DNA of 64,000 nt, taken from Nelumbo lutea. Its lineage: Eukaryota; Streptophyta; Magnoliopsida; Proteales; Nelumbonaceae. Numbering within the stretch: position 1 is the first letter of the stretch; the number at the start of each line of letters is the position of its first letter. The notes beneath the pieces are model-generated. The model had not been told where the DNA came from. It saw nothing but the letters and a program-made list of their open reading frames with translations, and ran no database searches. Shown here piece after piece: positions 45,031 to 57,528 of this stretch. The position numbers and the translations under genes were made by a program. Location of the stretch: positions 140,077,017-140,141,016 of the forward strand of contig JAKGHH010000001.1 of the NCBI GenBank assembly GCA_022828595.1. The letters are read 5' to 3'.

Positions 45031-46655
45031 CGATTAGCGTCGAGGCCATGGTCCATGCCTCCATGGATAGATTCAAATGTTAGGTTTTTCATTACTTGTT
45101 CACCATCATCAAAGTGCTGAAGCCGTTTGGTCCATGTGGTGTGGTGTGGTCTGGTCTGGTATGGTCATCTTCACTCTTCATTCTTCACCTATTCAATTGG
45201 TAATTTGGCCCTTTAATCGGTAGTCTGTAAGACCAATTTAAGTCAATTCAATTTAAAGCTAAAGCTGAGAGTTGAATAAATCAAAATTTAAAACTAAAAT
45301 TGAATGAAACCGAATAATAAAAAAAAATTGAAATAATTAAAACTAAAATTTTTAATTTGCTTTTTGATTATTTCGGTTAAAAATGAATGTCAATAATATG
45401 TATAAATATTATATGTTATATATATTCAGTTAATTTGATTAATCAAATTTTTAATTTGTTTTTTCGGTCTTGATAGAATAATTAATGCTGACTCTTAATG
45501 TGTTTGTTTTTTATCAAAATAAATTAAAGGATAATTACTAATTTACCCACTTTCATGATAACGTGGCGGCATTCCCCAAAACCTCTCTCAAACAGCATAG
45601 GCCAAAGTTTTCCCAACTCAACCCACTTTACTTTTTCTGCTCATCATCTCGTATGTTTGAAGCAGTTTGAAATTTTGATTGGTCGGTAAAAAGTTGTTGG
45701 AATTTGTTTTTTGGCTTTTAAGGTTCTAACGGCTTCTCTTTTGTTCACATTTAACACACTGCAGCTTGACATTATTTAATTGGACTTTGATAAACACATG
45801 TTACGAGTTTGAAATTCATAAAAATAATAGCCAGCCGCCATTGAAATTCATAAAAAAATATAGATTTGTATTAGCATTCTTGTTTAATGCCCTACAAACC
45901 AACCTCAAACGTCGTGTTTGGACTTTGGACCAGGTTTGTAGGATCCAGAAAAATTGGGAATTTTCAAAGTTTTTATAATCCTTTTGGATTGGATCCAATT
46001 ATCAAAAGAAAAAAAAAAAAAAAAACGAATTGCATCTGGGTTAATGGTAGAGATGGAGAAATTAAAGGAGAAATTATCTTCAACGCCTCAACTTCCTTTC
46101 TTGAAGTTATATTACCATGTATAATTGTCATATATAGATCCCATCTGGCAGCGGACGTCTACAGCTTGCAATTTATGGCTTTAGCAGTTACATATACGCG
46201 TTTGACACGATTGACACTTCAAAATCGACCTGATCGATTTGAGTCAGATTGAATTGGTTTGAATCGGTTTTAATTCTAAGGATACTTACTGAAATTGGTA
46301 AAGGGTAAAACAAATTAGAATATAACTTATCAAGAAAATAGAAAGTCAAACTATATTAGAGAAAGAAAATTAAAATTTATATATTTTAAAAAACCTTCTA
46401 ATCTAAGTAAAAAAAAAAACACCGTAATTGATTGCCTATTGGTCTTAGAAAGACGAGATTGTAAATACTAACTAGGAACTAACTACTAACTACTAAATTG
46501 GTTCGAGTCAATGGTTCAAATCGATTTCAATTTTTATATGAAAACCAAAATCGACCTGAACCATCAATTTATAATTTTTTACAATCCAAAACCAACCGGT
46601 ACTAAAAAAACCCAACCAATTTGGATTGAATCGGTCCGAGTTCATCGGTTTAATC
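45031..46655. other. Spacer
   Basis: AT-rich non-coding DNA with GGTTTGAATCGGTTT-type repeat text at 46230-46280 and 46500-46660, probably a degraded hAT-type MITE, and an A run at 46008-46025. Confidence 0.55.
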
Positions 46656-46826
46656 GGGTTGGGTCTTTTCTTATGAAGAGCCCTAACTTCAATTTCAAAT
46701 TTATGACCCATTACATAAATACGTTTTAACGAAAGGGTAAGTCGGTTGGGTCTCCTTATGAAGAGCCCTAACTTCAATTTCAAATTTATGACCCATTACA
46801 TAAATACGTTTTAACGAAAGGGTAAT
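46656..46826. repeat. 85-bp direct duplication
   Basis: TTATGAAGAGCCCTAACTTC through CGTTTTAACGAAAGGGTAA occurs at 46671-46739 and again at 46756-46824 without visible differences in that stretch. Very recent or conserved by conversion. Confidence 0.85.
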
Positions 46827-46853
46827 ACTTGAGAATGATACATGTTTTTCTTA

Positions 46854-46944
46854 AGCTCAGCGGGAGTATAAATACAAATATGTCAGTGTGAAATACGAAA
46901 GTTTTGTACTCTTATTTGTACACCTTCCAAACTGATGAGCCTAA
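46854..46944. mobile_element. Tourist-like foldback MITE D
   Basis: GCTCAGCGGGAGTATAAATAC and the inverted CTTATTTGTACACCTTCCAAACTGATGAGC. Same family as the copies at 33566 and 33844. Confidence 0.55.
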
Positions 46945-46946
46945 AT

Positions 46947-47539
46947 TACAAAATACAACACCTTCTCTCTATTAAATTCATCTGGTTACTTATTACTTCC
47001 ATTTTCATTTATAAATAAAAATAGTCCAGCATATGAGTTGGTTAATGAGAAATAAAATAAAGACGTGTATACATGAATCCATAAAAATTAAAAATTAAAA
47101 ATCACAACCCAAGAACTCAAGCCTTTCTTTCCCATAATTGACAGTAGTGTACAAGAAATTCTACACACTAACCAATTAAATGATTATGGGGCGAAAGATT
47201 TCCTCATCCAATTCCAATAATAGCCCCAAAGAATCAGGAACTATTTACAAGAATAAAAACAAATGAAAACCTCCATGAATAAGATGAGACCCGAGCTTTT
47301 CAGCTCTTCATGTTTCTAAAACAATCCATTGAATGACTGTAAATGAAAATTAATTTTTGCAACTCTCTCTTGTACCCACTTTCACTGTTCCTTCTTTATC
47401 TGTTCTCTCTCACTTTCTACAGTTCAAGCTTTTAATTCACAATGATTCTTTGAATGCGCCCGGTGGATTCACGAGAGAGCCAAAGGAATTACGATTTCGG
47501 GCTCTTTTTAAAAGGTTTCGGAGATTCCTTTGTTTTGTC
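46947..47539. other. 3' flank of the NAC gene
   Basis: The 200-300 bp next to the stop codon are less AT-rich and probably the 3' untranslated region. I cannot fix the poly(A) site. No other gene. Confidence 0.5.
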
Positions 47540-48770
47540 TTACTGTCTGTATCCGAAGCATCCTGATGTCGGCTGCAGAGAGTATCTAAACCCAAACGGG
47601 TCAATTGGGTCGGGTAATTGTTGAGCAAATAAGTTCGAGCTTGGATGATGATGCTGCTGATGCTGCTGCAACAAACTAGAATTGTCAACTCGCTGCGATC
47701 TCAGCCCACTCTCAACTTCTTCTTCTATGGAACTCCCTCCAAATTTCTCCGACGGAGAATCCACTTGGAGAAGTGGAGGCATGGTTGGGACGTATACCTC
47801 TGTTTCCGGCCTCTGTGTTGGGTTACTAGAAACGAGTTGGGACAGAGAACCCATCATCCCTGAACTCACCCAATCAAATTTTCCTGCACCAATGTTCTGA
47901 ACATTGCTTTTATCGTCTGGAACTGGAAGTTGTAAATTTCTTAGGGAGTTCATTCGAGGTAGGTTAAAGAACTGGTCATCAATCTCGGGAAGCGATTCGA
48001 GAACATCGTCCAAGTGTGAAGACGACGATGAAGACGAGGCATGGCTCTGTTCTTTGCTCCATGTACCTGGCACCGACTTTTCAGCACTAGAATGCTTCTT
48101 GTAGATCCGACACAGAACCCAATCATCCAACTGGAATAACAACAGAAAGCAGAAAATCATCAGCTACTGTGTAGGTTCTAAAGCATGTTAGAACTTAGAA
48201 GAAAAGTTGGTGGCTTATGTCTTACCCGAGAGCTTCCGTTCTTCCTTTGAGGCTCTGAAAGCCTGTACTCGTGCATAATCCAGTTAGTCTTAGTTCCTTT
48301 GGGAGCTTTTCCGACATAAAAGACAAGGGCTTTCTTAATTCCAACTTTACGACCTTCCGTCGTGATAATTTTATCGGTTCCGGTGGCTTTCCAGTAACCA
48401 GATCCAGCAACTCTGTTTGGTCGTGAGCCGTTTGGATATTTTCGATCTCTTGGACTGAAGAAGTACCATTCCTTCTCTCCAAAAGTGGCTTTACCTATAA
48501 GATTAGAACTCACAATTTAGAACAAGATAAAAAAAAAAAAAATTAGTCCTAATCCAGCTAAGTTGTTCATGTGGAAGTGGAAATCTTACTGGGAAGGAGC
48601 CACGGATCGAATTTATAAAGATCGATCTCGCCGATAATGTCCAACGAGAAATGATGTCCGGCGACTTTACGGCATAAGTAATGAACTAATAACTCCTCAT
48701 CCGTCGGATAAAACCGGAAGCCTGGCGGCAACGCTAACTGGGAAGTAGGGTCTCTCTCTGACATCACCAT
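47540..48770 (-). CDS. NAC072: NAC domain transcription factor, SNAC-A type (ANAC019/055/072-like)
   Basis: Three exons: 48770-48590, 48494-48226 and 48130-47540. Introns are 95 bp each with GT-AG ends (GTAAGA donors; ATAG and CCAG acceptors). Phases join to give 346 aa without stops. The NAC domain is complete: A block [84 protein letters not shown] and [12 protein letters not shown]. Intron positions are those usual for NAC genes. The C-terminal activation region holds [23 protein letters not shown], which I associate with the RD26/ANAC072 group, and ends FGYRQ. The start is the first ATG ([10 protein letters not shown]); the second at codon 3 is equally possible. A nuclear, DNA-binding activator; this group is stress- and ABA-responsive. 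The symbol reflects subgroup membership, not proven orthology. Confidence 0.95.
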
Positions 48771-49290
48771 CGGCGGTGTTCTTCCTTTCCTCGGCGACTG
48801 GCTGGGTTGATCTCTGTTTCTACAGCTAGAGGGAGACGGACCGGGGGGGGGGGGGGGGAGGAGCGAGAAGAAGCAAATTGATTATTTTAATTTCCTTTTT
48901 TCTTCTTTCAGCCTCGAGCTAACAGAGGTTATATATAAGCAGAGAAAATAAGTACGGTCATGGCTGTGGAGTGGTCCCGTCTGGAGTTAATCACGGTTCT
49001 TAAAAAGACACGTGCAGAAAAGGTTCGAGCTTATCGTGCGGCCGACCTTATCCGAAACTCTAGGGGCGTGTTTTGTCTAGGTGCATGAACCGTCACGAGA
49101 AACAGCAGTGAAACTGCCGTTGCTGAATCAGCATCTAAGGACACGTGGCTTTTCTCGAAGGCAGGTTCTAGAAAAGTTGGGGGAATTTTTAAAGGTTTAA
49201 TGCGTGTGTAGGTGTTAGACACACGTGGTTAAATCAGATCGACAAAGGTGCAGATATTGGCTCAGGAAGTCACGCGTGTAAATTTAAAGG
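48771..49290 (-). promoter_or_regulatory. NAC gene promoter and 5' leader
   Basis: Upstream on the minus strand are a TATA box (TTATATATAA, complement near 48929-48938), three CACGTG G-boxes (49009-49014, 49142-49147, 49222-49227) in ACACGTGG/GACACGTG contexts that fit ABA-response elements, and CACGCGTG near 49271. The leader contains a 16-base homopolymer (G on plus strand, 48843-48858; C in the mRNA). The G-boxes fit the expected ABA and drought control of SNAC-A genes. Confidence 0.7.
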
Positions 49291-49802
49291 ACAAGTGTCG
49301 GTCGCCCTTATTAGAATTTTGCAGAGAAGGCAAGTCGCAGAGAAAGAGAGAGAATGTGTGAAAGGAAAAGAAAGGAAAAAGTAACGGTGGAAGGCTGTAG
49401 TAGCGACACGAGTGCATGTTGAGTTGGGGCTTTTCACGAAAAAGGATTTCTTTCACTCATCAATCTCTGAAGCGCAAATACACTTAATAGCCAAGCAAAT
49501 TTAACATAGCCCTTTGCTTTACACGTTATGGCTATATATAAAAATAGACTGTTTAAATTGGAATATTGATTGAGATGGGTAGGTCAAAGTTCTTTGATGT
49601 TTTTTCTTTTCTTTTTTTTTTTTATTATCGACTATTTTCTAGGGTTCGGAATCGATGGGCTTGGAATTTCTTTGATTGAATGGTTTGTTGACTCAGATTA
49701 CACATAAACAAATAATGTGTTAATTAATAGGTTTTGGAGTTTTCTTTTCTTCAAAAAACGAAATGATTATCACAAGGGAGTTTGACTAAATTAAAGAGTT
49801 GA
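49291..49802. other. Spacer upstream of the NAC gene
   Basis: Non-coding. A GA-rich stretch (49320-49380) may belong to the distal promoter. Confidence 0.5.
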
Positions 49803-50140
49803 GGGTCCATTTGGTTAACACTTAGAATCGGAATCGGAATTAGAATTAAAATTGAATTTTTTTTTGGAGTTGGAATTGGAACAGTCCATTCTCATTATTT
49901 GTTTGATTCAAATAAAAATAGGAATAAAAAATTAAAATCAATAAGAATGGAATTTCATTCTCGATTGAGATTTAAGAGACAGGAAATGATCATTCTCTTA
50001 AATAAAAAATATTATTTCAGCAAGAATAAGAATAAAATTTCGATTCTATCAATCAAATAGTTAAAATCAGAATAACACATTCCAATTTTGATTCTAGGTC
50101 CTTATTCCCATGAATTAAATGGGGTCTTAGAGTGGGGAAA
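49803..50140. mobile_element. Degenerate MITE rich in GGAATCGGAATTAGAATT
   Basis: Ends GGGTCCATTTGGTT..TTAGAATCGG and the inverted GATTCTAGGTCC..AAATGGGGTCT. The interior is GAATAAGAATAAAATT-like. A related fragment is at 13010-13150. No clear target duplication. Confidence 0.5.
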
Positions 50141-50857
50141 AATGAGAATGAGAATAAAATAAGGATGTCCCTTTAAATTATTAGTAATGCATGCACGTTA
50201 GAATTTTGTTATGTATACCTTGTTCTAACTTTTGATACAACATACAAAGTGTGAAAACATTAATATGAGACTACTAGGCATTGATCATTATCAATATTAA
50301 CTAAGCCTTGTGTCAGCTGTGAGGTCAGTTCAATGAATCTTGTTTGGTCTTCGCATTGCCATATCTAAATGAATGCTTAAATAATTCCACACAAGTTTCT
50401 GTCTCTTTGCCAAGTTCTTCTAACTAGGCGTCAGCCATTTATACCCCTATTCAATTCAAATGAACATTCGTAATTTAACTTTTAGGTAAGGGTGTCCGGC
50501 AAAGCTAGGGTCAAGGGCTCAGGGCACCCTTTTAGAAGTAATAAGTACTGAAAAGCAGAGATATTGATTGGGTTGTGGCTGTACGTATTTATTGGTCCTA
50601 CGTGACCTCACTTCAGAGGGCCTCTGTGGTGATTGAGCCGCTTACGAGATGCTATTTAGTTGCGGCTTATAAAAAGCCTTCTTTCGACTTTTCAGTTTTT
50701 TTTTTTTTTTTTTTTGAAACAAGTCTTCATGACTTCAGCTTAGACGCAATTCCAAGTTCCAACCCAAATGTAAAAAATGAAAACACATGTATTGTATAAT
50801 TGTAGGATTGTATTTGTATAATCAGATTAAAAATAGTGTCAATCTCCAAAAAGGAGA
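50141..50857. other. Spacer
   Basis: No gene seen. A poly-T run at 50697-50715 follows a short stretch with mixed composition (50560-50690) whose open frame has no recognisable family. Confidence 0.55.
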
Positions 50858-51010
50858 GCGGGTTTGATGTTTACAAATTTGTGCTCATACCCTTCTCACA
50901 ACCCTCTTTAGCTGTGTATCTCTATATTTTATCTTTTTATTCGAGTAATGTTCTCAATAATAGCTGTGAGAATGGTTTAAGCACAAATTTGTGAATATCA
51001 AATTCGATTT
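50858..51010. mobile_element. Foldback MITE
   Basis: TTTGATGTTTACAAATTTGT..CTTCTCACA pairs with TGTGAGAATGG..ACAAATTTGTGAATATCAAA. Ends in an A run at about 51015-51030. Confidence 0.6.
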
Positions 51011-51030
51011 CTCAAAAAAAAAAAAAAAGC

Positions 51031-52799
51031 ACCACAACTGTTATCAATTATATACCATCTACAATCTCATACAAATTACAACTTTATGGAAAGAATTCGC
51101 TTTGTTTTTTTGTTGAAATATGAGGGTAAGCCAGTCAAGCCCACCAACGCCTTGACCCGAGCTCAAATAGCCAAATAATCGCGCTTCAAAAATTTGAATT
51201 CACCAACAATCAGAGAATTCGCAACTTTGTTTCCACAAAAAATTGACATTCCACCTATCAAAGCGTGGTGGATTCCTGCTATTGGCCACCTTATCTTCTA
51301 TAGACTGTATATGGTTGTAATATTAGAAACTCACCATCTTCTATAATTTGTACACGGTTAGGGTGTAATGAAATTATATTACAATGATCAATTACTAAGA
51401 AATAAGAATTCAATAAGTGGGCCAGAATTTACTTTAACCCTAGTATTGGGCCCTTGTCCTATATATCGGGAAAGCCCACTATTTACAGCTTGTTTACACA
51501 CTAGTGCTGCTTGGAATGGTTAAGTTAGGATAAACAGCTGGGATGGAAGTCTGATCAAAGTCCGATATATGTCACTATCCAAGTCGGTTTGACTTTATCC
51601 ATGGTATGTTGATGACCTATCGAGTAGTAAACCCTAACCCTTTACATATGATGGCTAACTAGGATTGTGAAACTGCGGATTGGATTTGCATCCATCAAGC
51701 AAAACTTTCTTGGGCTGGTCTGACCAAGAAATTTGGTTAGGTTACCAGGCTCAAGGGTCATTTCATTAAGCTTTAAAGTTTAAACATTTCTCATTTGTAA
51801 GGAAAGATAGAAATGCTTAAAATCGTTTTCTTTTAAATAATTCATTTATTATATATATTATTAGTACAAGGACATATAATATATACGTATGTAAAAAAAA
51901 GGACAAAGTTATAAATTGAAATTATAACTTTTATCATCTGCACTAAAAACAAAGCAAGTATCCATTTTATAATATTATAGATATTATGTTATTTTCTTTT
52001 ATGCCTTTAATCGTTTTATTAAAAGCAGTATTAATTATGCATCCTAAGCACCTTATTATTTATATGCTATGTTAGTTCAAGTGAACTCATTAACCAAACT
52101 TGGTTAATCAAAATTAGATATAAGGAAGCCATCACACCATGACACCATATAAATAAAAAAATTTCATTCTTTTTCTAATATGTTGTACACGACTTTTTCT
52201 TTACATTATTACCTACCACTAGATAATCTTTTTCACAATAACGTACTCACCAAGTCTAACTCAGGATGGAGAATGGAAAAAAAAAAATGATAATTATGAA
52301 ACTGCGCAGATGTTAGGGTCAGAGATGAGCCTTTATTGGTCTTAATAGCCTTTAACACCGAGAGAAAGCCCAACCAATCCGTGTCGGTCAAACTTTTCAG
52401 GTAAACTTAAGCTTTTCGTTACTTCATTCAAATGGGGCGTTGAAGTGATGAAAGTGTAACTATAGCAAGTAACTTCGGCCTAAGAATAGGTGAGCCCGGG
52501 ACTGCTACTAGGAATATGAGATTCATTTGATACAAAACCCTAGTTCAACAAGTACAAAGCAACATGTTAACCCAAAACTCACGTGATTACCTCATCCAAC
52601 TAAAATCATTATTTATTTATTTTTTCAAAAGATCTCTGTTTGTTTGTATTCACGAAAGTACAAAGAATATAGTATATTTTTTATTTCATTCTTTTAATTC
52701 AAAAACTGTTTGGATAGAATTTTTTTAAAGAGAAAGTAAATAATAGCATTTAGATACAACAAATTATTTTATACGTGTGCAGATACAAATCAATAATAT
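51031..52799. other. Spacer
   Basis: AT-rich, no gene or clear repeat structure recognised on either strand. Confidence 0.5.
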
Positions 52800-53560
52800 G
52801 TAGATATGACGGGGTATTTGAATATGGGATCATTGACACGTGGCATTTTTTTGAATACGGGTCATTGACATGTAGGTGTCACATGACATTTGAAAGTAAG
52901 TTAATGATATTACAAATTATGTTGCATTCATCTACGTTGTCATGAGTAAGTCAATGATATTGCATGCCATGTTGCATTTTTTTATGGTGTCACATGGCAT
53001 ACAATTGTTATTAATTATGTTCAAATGCCATGTGACATCATATATGAATGTCACACATCATCTAAATGTTAGGAAGGTTTTGATGCTATGTTCCATGGGT
53101 GTTTATTGAAAAAATGTCATTACATGAGCACCACATAGACGTTGATGTTTATTGTGCATGAAATAGTTGTTTGATTTCATTAAACAGTAAAAATCACAAA
53201 CACTTGGATTTTTATACATAGGGCATTTGGAGAAACGTCAAATTCTTGTTTCCCCCAATGCCCCAACAATTTTTGAAACAAAATGCTATGTGGCATACTT
53301 TTATGGGGTATTAATCTGAGGTGGAAAGTAAAAACGTTTGAAGTGCTGTCCAACCAAACAATAAAAGTAAGAAGTGCTTAAAATAAATTTGTACAAATAA
53401 ACGTTAAAAGCAATAAATGGTGCATTTGTAAACGCCGACAGAACCAAACAATACTAAATCAATGATATGTGAATGCCATGTGGTAGCATAAAATGAGACC
53501 ATGTGGCACCTCAAAGTAAGTCAACGGTATTGCATGTCATATGTCATTGAATATATTAAT
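52800..53560. repeat. Degenerate repeats with CACATGGCAT and GTCAATGATATTGCATG
   Basis: The two motifs alternate at least four times (52840-53050, then 53450-53570), separated by unlike text. Non-coding. Confidence 0.5.
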
Positions 53561-54888
53561 ATGCTTATGCTTTCACATGGCATTCTTATACACTTATCAT
53601 GTAGTAGAGTGTATATCATGTGTGGTTAGTGAAAGCATTTTAGAAAATACAAAGTACGTTAGGGAGTTAAAAAGCACGAATTATCAAAAGATGACTTCAT
53701 GCAATTTGTATTTTTTGTACTTATATTTTATACTTTTTAAAAATAAAAAAACATGTAAAATAAACACGCTTCTTGTACTTCCATACTTTCAAAGGTATAA
53801 AAAATACTTTGAAACATACAACCAAACGGGCCTAAAACTCTTATTCTTGTAAACAAAAACTCATAATGAAGGTACTCAATCCATAAGATTATTAGAAAGG
53901 TTGAACTCATTTATAGCTCATTCTTTTAACAAAAATGGAGCATGATATCAACATGAACTCTTCAATTATATTAAATGAGAGTACTTGAAATTGTCTAAAA
54001 CTAAGAAATAACCATCGGCACACAAATACATCTAATTAAGGATAGCAATTTCGTGTTATCAAAAAAAGGAATGGCAATTTCCATCCTACTTCGTGGGTAC
54101 CCGTTTCCATGGGGTAATTTTTTTTTGTTTGAAAAATGGGATTTTGGGGCAGGGACAGGCTTTGAGATTTTACAGGAATGGGTAAGATATGGTATTAGGT
54201 AAAATTCAACCTTCCCCAATTCATATATTGATTTTATTGAAATAATCTATGTGTTTATAATTAAGCATTATGTGTTGGATGTTGATTCTATTATTGTAAG
54301 GCATATGGCACCATATGTTGAATTTAATAAGTTTTCGAACCTTATGTAAAGGAGAAAGTATAGTTTACGCATTTTTTACAGGTTTCAATAAATTATTAGA
54401 AATTTTGATGTTTGTTCATACTATTTTATTTATTTATTATTTATATATAATAAAAAATAATAATAATTAGGAAACTAGATGGGGTTTTGCATTTTTCATA
54501 TAAGAAGAAGGTTTGGATTCTGAAAATCCATTCCATTGTGACTTTTGGAGAAGTAAGTTGGGAGATTTGGGGAGGAGGGGAAGGTCTAGAATTTATAACT
54601 CCCTCCCCAAACTTGCCCCATTGCCCTTGCTAGAAAGAGCGAGGTTAATTTGAAATCGGTTTGTTTGACCTTATTGACTTGTCTTATTATGGAGAGATTG
54701 AAGTTACGCATATATGATCCCACACCTCCATTTCTTGAGGGATGGGGTAAGGGGTGACCTGACCAAGTTGCAGTGTTGCACTAACAACGCAGATGTCCGG
54801 GGTTGGCCATTTTGATTTTGGGATACAGTTATGACTAGGTTTGGATTTCTGTTTTCACTGACCCAATTTTCTATTTTAATTTTTTTAA
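53561..54888. other. Spacer
   Basis: AT-rich. 54040-54230 resembles a small MITE (GGCAATTTCCATCC..GGGTACCCGTTTCC). No gene. Confidence 0.5.
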
Positions 54889-55092
54889 CTAGTAAATGAC
54901 CCGTATTAAGTACAGGGTAACTAAATGTGTTTATAAATAGCATAAAGTTAAATTTAATTACCAAAAAAATACATTTAATTAAATTTAACAGTAATTAATT
55001 AACAATAATATATAATTATAACATATATACATATTTAATGAAGTAATAAATTTCGTAATTAATTTAGTAAAAACATAATGAATAATTGAAAG

Positions 55093-55123
<31 letters not shown>

Positions 55124-56127
55124 TAGATCCTGTATTTTATATATATATTATACCATCTATAAAAGTTTCTGTATTTTTTATTTGTTTGCAATTTTCCGTG
55201 TTTTTCTATAATTTTGGAGTTTACTAATTAACATAAAATTGCATTTAATTATAAATAATTAACGGTAATTAAATTGTAACAAAATATTATGTAAAGAATA
55301 AAACTGATATCGGTCTTGATAATTAATTATTAATGGTATGTTAAAATGTATAAATCAGTATTTTGATGATTATTAATGGTTTTAGTGGTAATGACCAAAT
55401 ACCATCGTATTAATTGTTAATGTTATTTTAAATTGTAATTAACAGTATTTTATTAAATACACTTAATATTTATGATAATTAACTGTAAATTAAAAAATTA
55501 CTATAAATACAGTAAAATTAATGCATTTATTATTTAACAGTGCATCATACAGCAATTTACAGTAATAATTTTATAATTAGAAAAAAAATTCATTTAATTA
55601 AAATTAATACAGCAATTTACAGTAATTATTTTATAATTAGCAGATAATTTCATTTAATTAAACTTAATTAACTTTGCATCATACAACAATCAACAGTAAT
55701 TATTTTTTATTTAAAGACATTACTATTTGTAAAAATAATATATTTTAAAATTGTATCTAAATGATTTTTAACAGTAATTATAATTTCAGCTATAAGTAGC
55801 ATAAAATTAAATTTAATCTGATGGTGAATTCTTTTTTCACATCTGTGAAAAAAGATTAATATGTTCAATTACCACAGATATCTGATGGTGAATTCTTTTT
55901 TCAGATTAATATGGCATCAACGTGGACACTTGAAGATTTCAAATCTGCTATTGCTGAGGATGTTGGTTCCCCACCAATATCAGATCAGATATCAACTTAA
56001 AGGTGATTTTTTCTCTAATTGTTAATTTACGTATTTTAATTTTGTTGGCAATTTTTAACTTCTGCACTTAAAAAAACAACATAATTTGTTGAAATATAAT
56101 ACATCTTGTTATATCCATTATAAGAGA
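54889..56127 (-). mobile_element. Helitron candidate, non-autonomous
   Basis: The minus-strand 3' end is hairpin ACCCTGTA/TACGGGT, then CATTTA, CTAG (54889-54892) and T. A possible 5' end, A then TCTCTTATAATGG, lies at 56127 on the minus strand. The 3' end is fairly typical; the 5' end is a guess from the sequence. The inside is AT-rich except for the exon-like piece at 55905-56002. Confidence 0.4.
55905..56002 (+). pseudogene. Exon-like fragment, unrecognised
   Basis: TTTTTTCAG looks like a splice acceptor. Then ATG at 55911 opens MASTWTLEDFKSAIAEDVGS-PPISDQIST with a stop at 55998-56000, and AAAG/GTGATTT could be a donor. Base composition differs from the AT-rich surroundings. I do not recognise the protein. 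A second copy of GATGGTGAATTCTTTTTTCA lies 59 bp upstream, with a perfect hairpin CTTTTTTCACA/TGTGAAAAAAG. Confidence 0.35.
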
Positions 56128-56789
56128 TCAATGAGTAAGTACTGAAAAAAAAGAGATTAATGAGTAACGAATATGAGAAATCTTGGCGAAAGGAAAAGAA
56201 CAATAATCAAAACGCCTTTGTTCCTTCTATAAAATTTGATTTTTTTGTTTTGCAATTTTCTGTTTTATTTTCTCTGTATTTTTTAATTTTTGTATTTTTT
56301 CTGTATTTTTTAGAATTTTTATGTATTTTATTTTTATATTTTCTATGTGTTTGAAACTGTATTATTTTTTATTTAGATAGTTTTATTTCTGTATTTTTCT
56401 ATATTTTTCTGTTTTTTATTTACTTTTATGCTATTTTTTATTATTTTTAATTTATTTATGATATCACGGGCTGAATCATTTAACTTGGACGGTTGAACCA
56501 CTTAACCGGAAACCGGTCCCCTGACCGGTTCTGTTTCCGGTTCGTTTTAAAAACTATGAACAAAACACATGCTTTGCGGCGTTGCCTGTTGGCCGTTGTT
56601 TAGGGTTGAGAGTTGAGACAAGGTCAGTTCAAGTAAAAAAATTCTTTAATTGGTCCAATGAATAATGAGTTTCCTTCTTCCACTAATAAAGACATAGTAT
56701 GACACTAATTAAGCACGCTTTCCTAAAAAACAACCAATGCTAGGATTTATGCGAAAAGCGTGGAATTCCCTCCTAATTAGTGTTGGTAT
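56128..56789. other. Spacer
   Basis: T-rich low complexity (56230-56440), then a GGTTGAACCACTTAACCGG repeat remnant at 56470-56550. The open frame at 56160-56354 is low-complexity. Confidence 0.5.
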
Positions 56790-57195
56790 TAGACCTGTTC
56801 ATGGGCCGGGCCGGACCGGGTTTGGGTCCTCATAAAAAGCCCGAAGCCCGGGCTTAGGCCCGAGTCTGAAATTTAGCCCATACTGTTAGCGGCTGAATAG
56901 AGAGAGATTATAAAGAAAAGAATAAAAAATGTATATATTAAATTATATATATATATTTATAAGTATTATATTATTTATATATTTTATATAATATATAAAA
57001 TACATATTATATATTTTATAAAATATATAATTCTGAGTTGGGCCGGGCTTTTTTGACAAATCCCGAGCCCGGCCTAAAACACAGTCGGGCTTACTGTTTT
57101 AGGCCCGAGGTCAGGCCCACGGGCCTAATTACATGACCAAGCCTGACTGGGGTGCAGGCCGGGCCATCGGGCTACCCGGCCCATGAACAGGTCTA
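56790..57195. mobile_element. hAT MITE with perfect 8-bp TSD
   Basis: Ends TAGACCTGTTCATGGGCCGG and the inverted CCGGCCCATGAACAGGTCTA match for about 20 bp. GTTGGTAT is found at 56782-56789 and 57196-57203. The interior is rich in GGCCCGAG/GGCCGGGC with a TA-rich core. No transposase. Confidence 0.85.
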
Positions 57196-57203
57196 GTTGG
57201 TAT

Positions 57204-57528
57204 TACCTCCTGTGTTGTATAATACATCTTGTTCTATGTAATCTCTATGCGGAGGACTTGACTCTTCAAGAACTTTCTCGGGTACTTTTGCCTTTATCTT
57301 CCTTGCTTTTGAAGGCTATTGATAACGATGTCTCCTCAGTAAATGATTGGCTTTGGAATTGGTGTAATGGTGTGTAGAGTTTTTCACATATGGATAAATA
57401 AATCACATTGGTTTCAAAGTGTTTGGGTAATGGTTGAGTTGGTTAAGGATGCTACATGGCACTCTTTGAAATTGCCTCTTTCTTCAGGCCACGTTGATGT
57501 TATGTGTAACGGAAGATCATGACTAAGA
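57204..57528. other. Unassigned stretch before the copia element
   Basis: Continues text interrupted by the hAT MITE. An open frame (57183-57377) with AEDLTLQELSRVLLPLSSLL is protein-like but too short for me to name. Confidence 0.4.
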
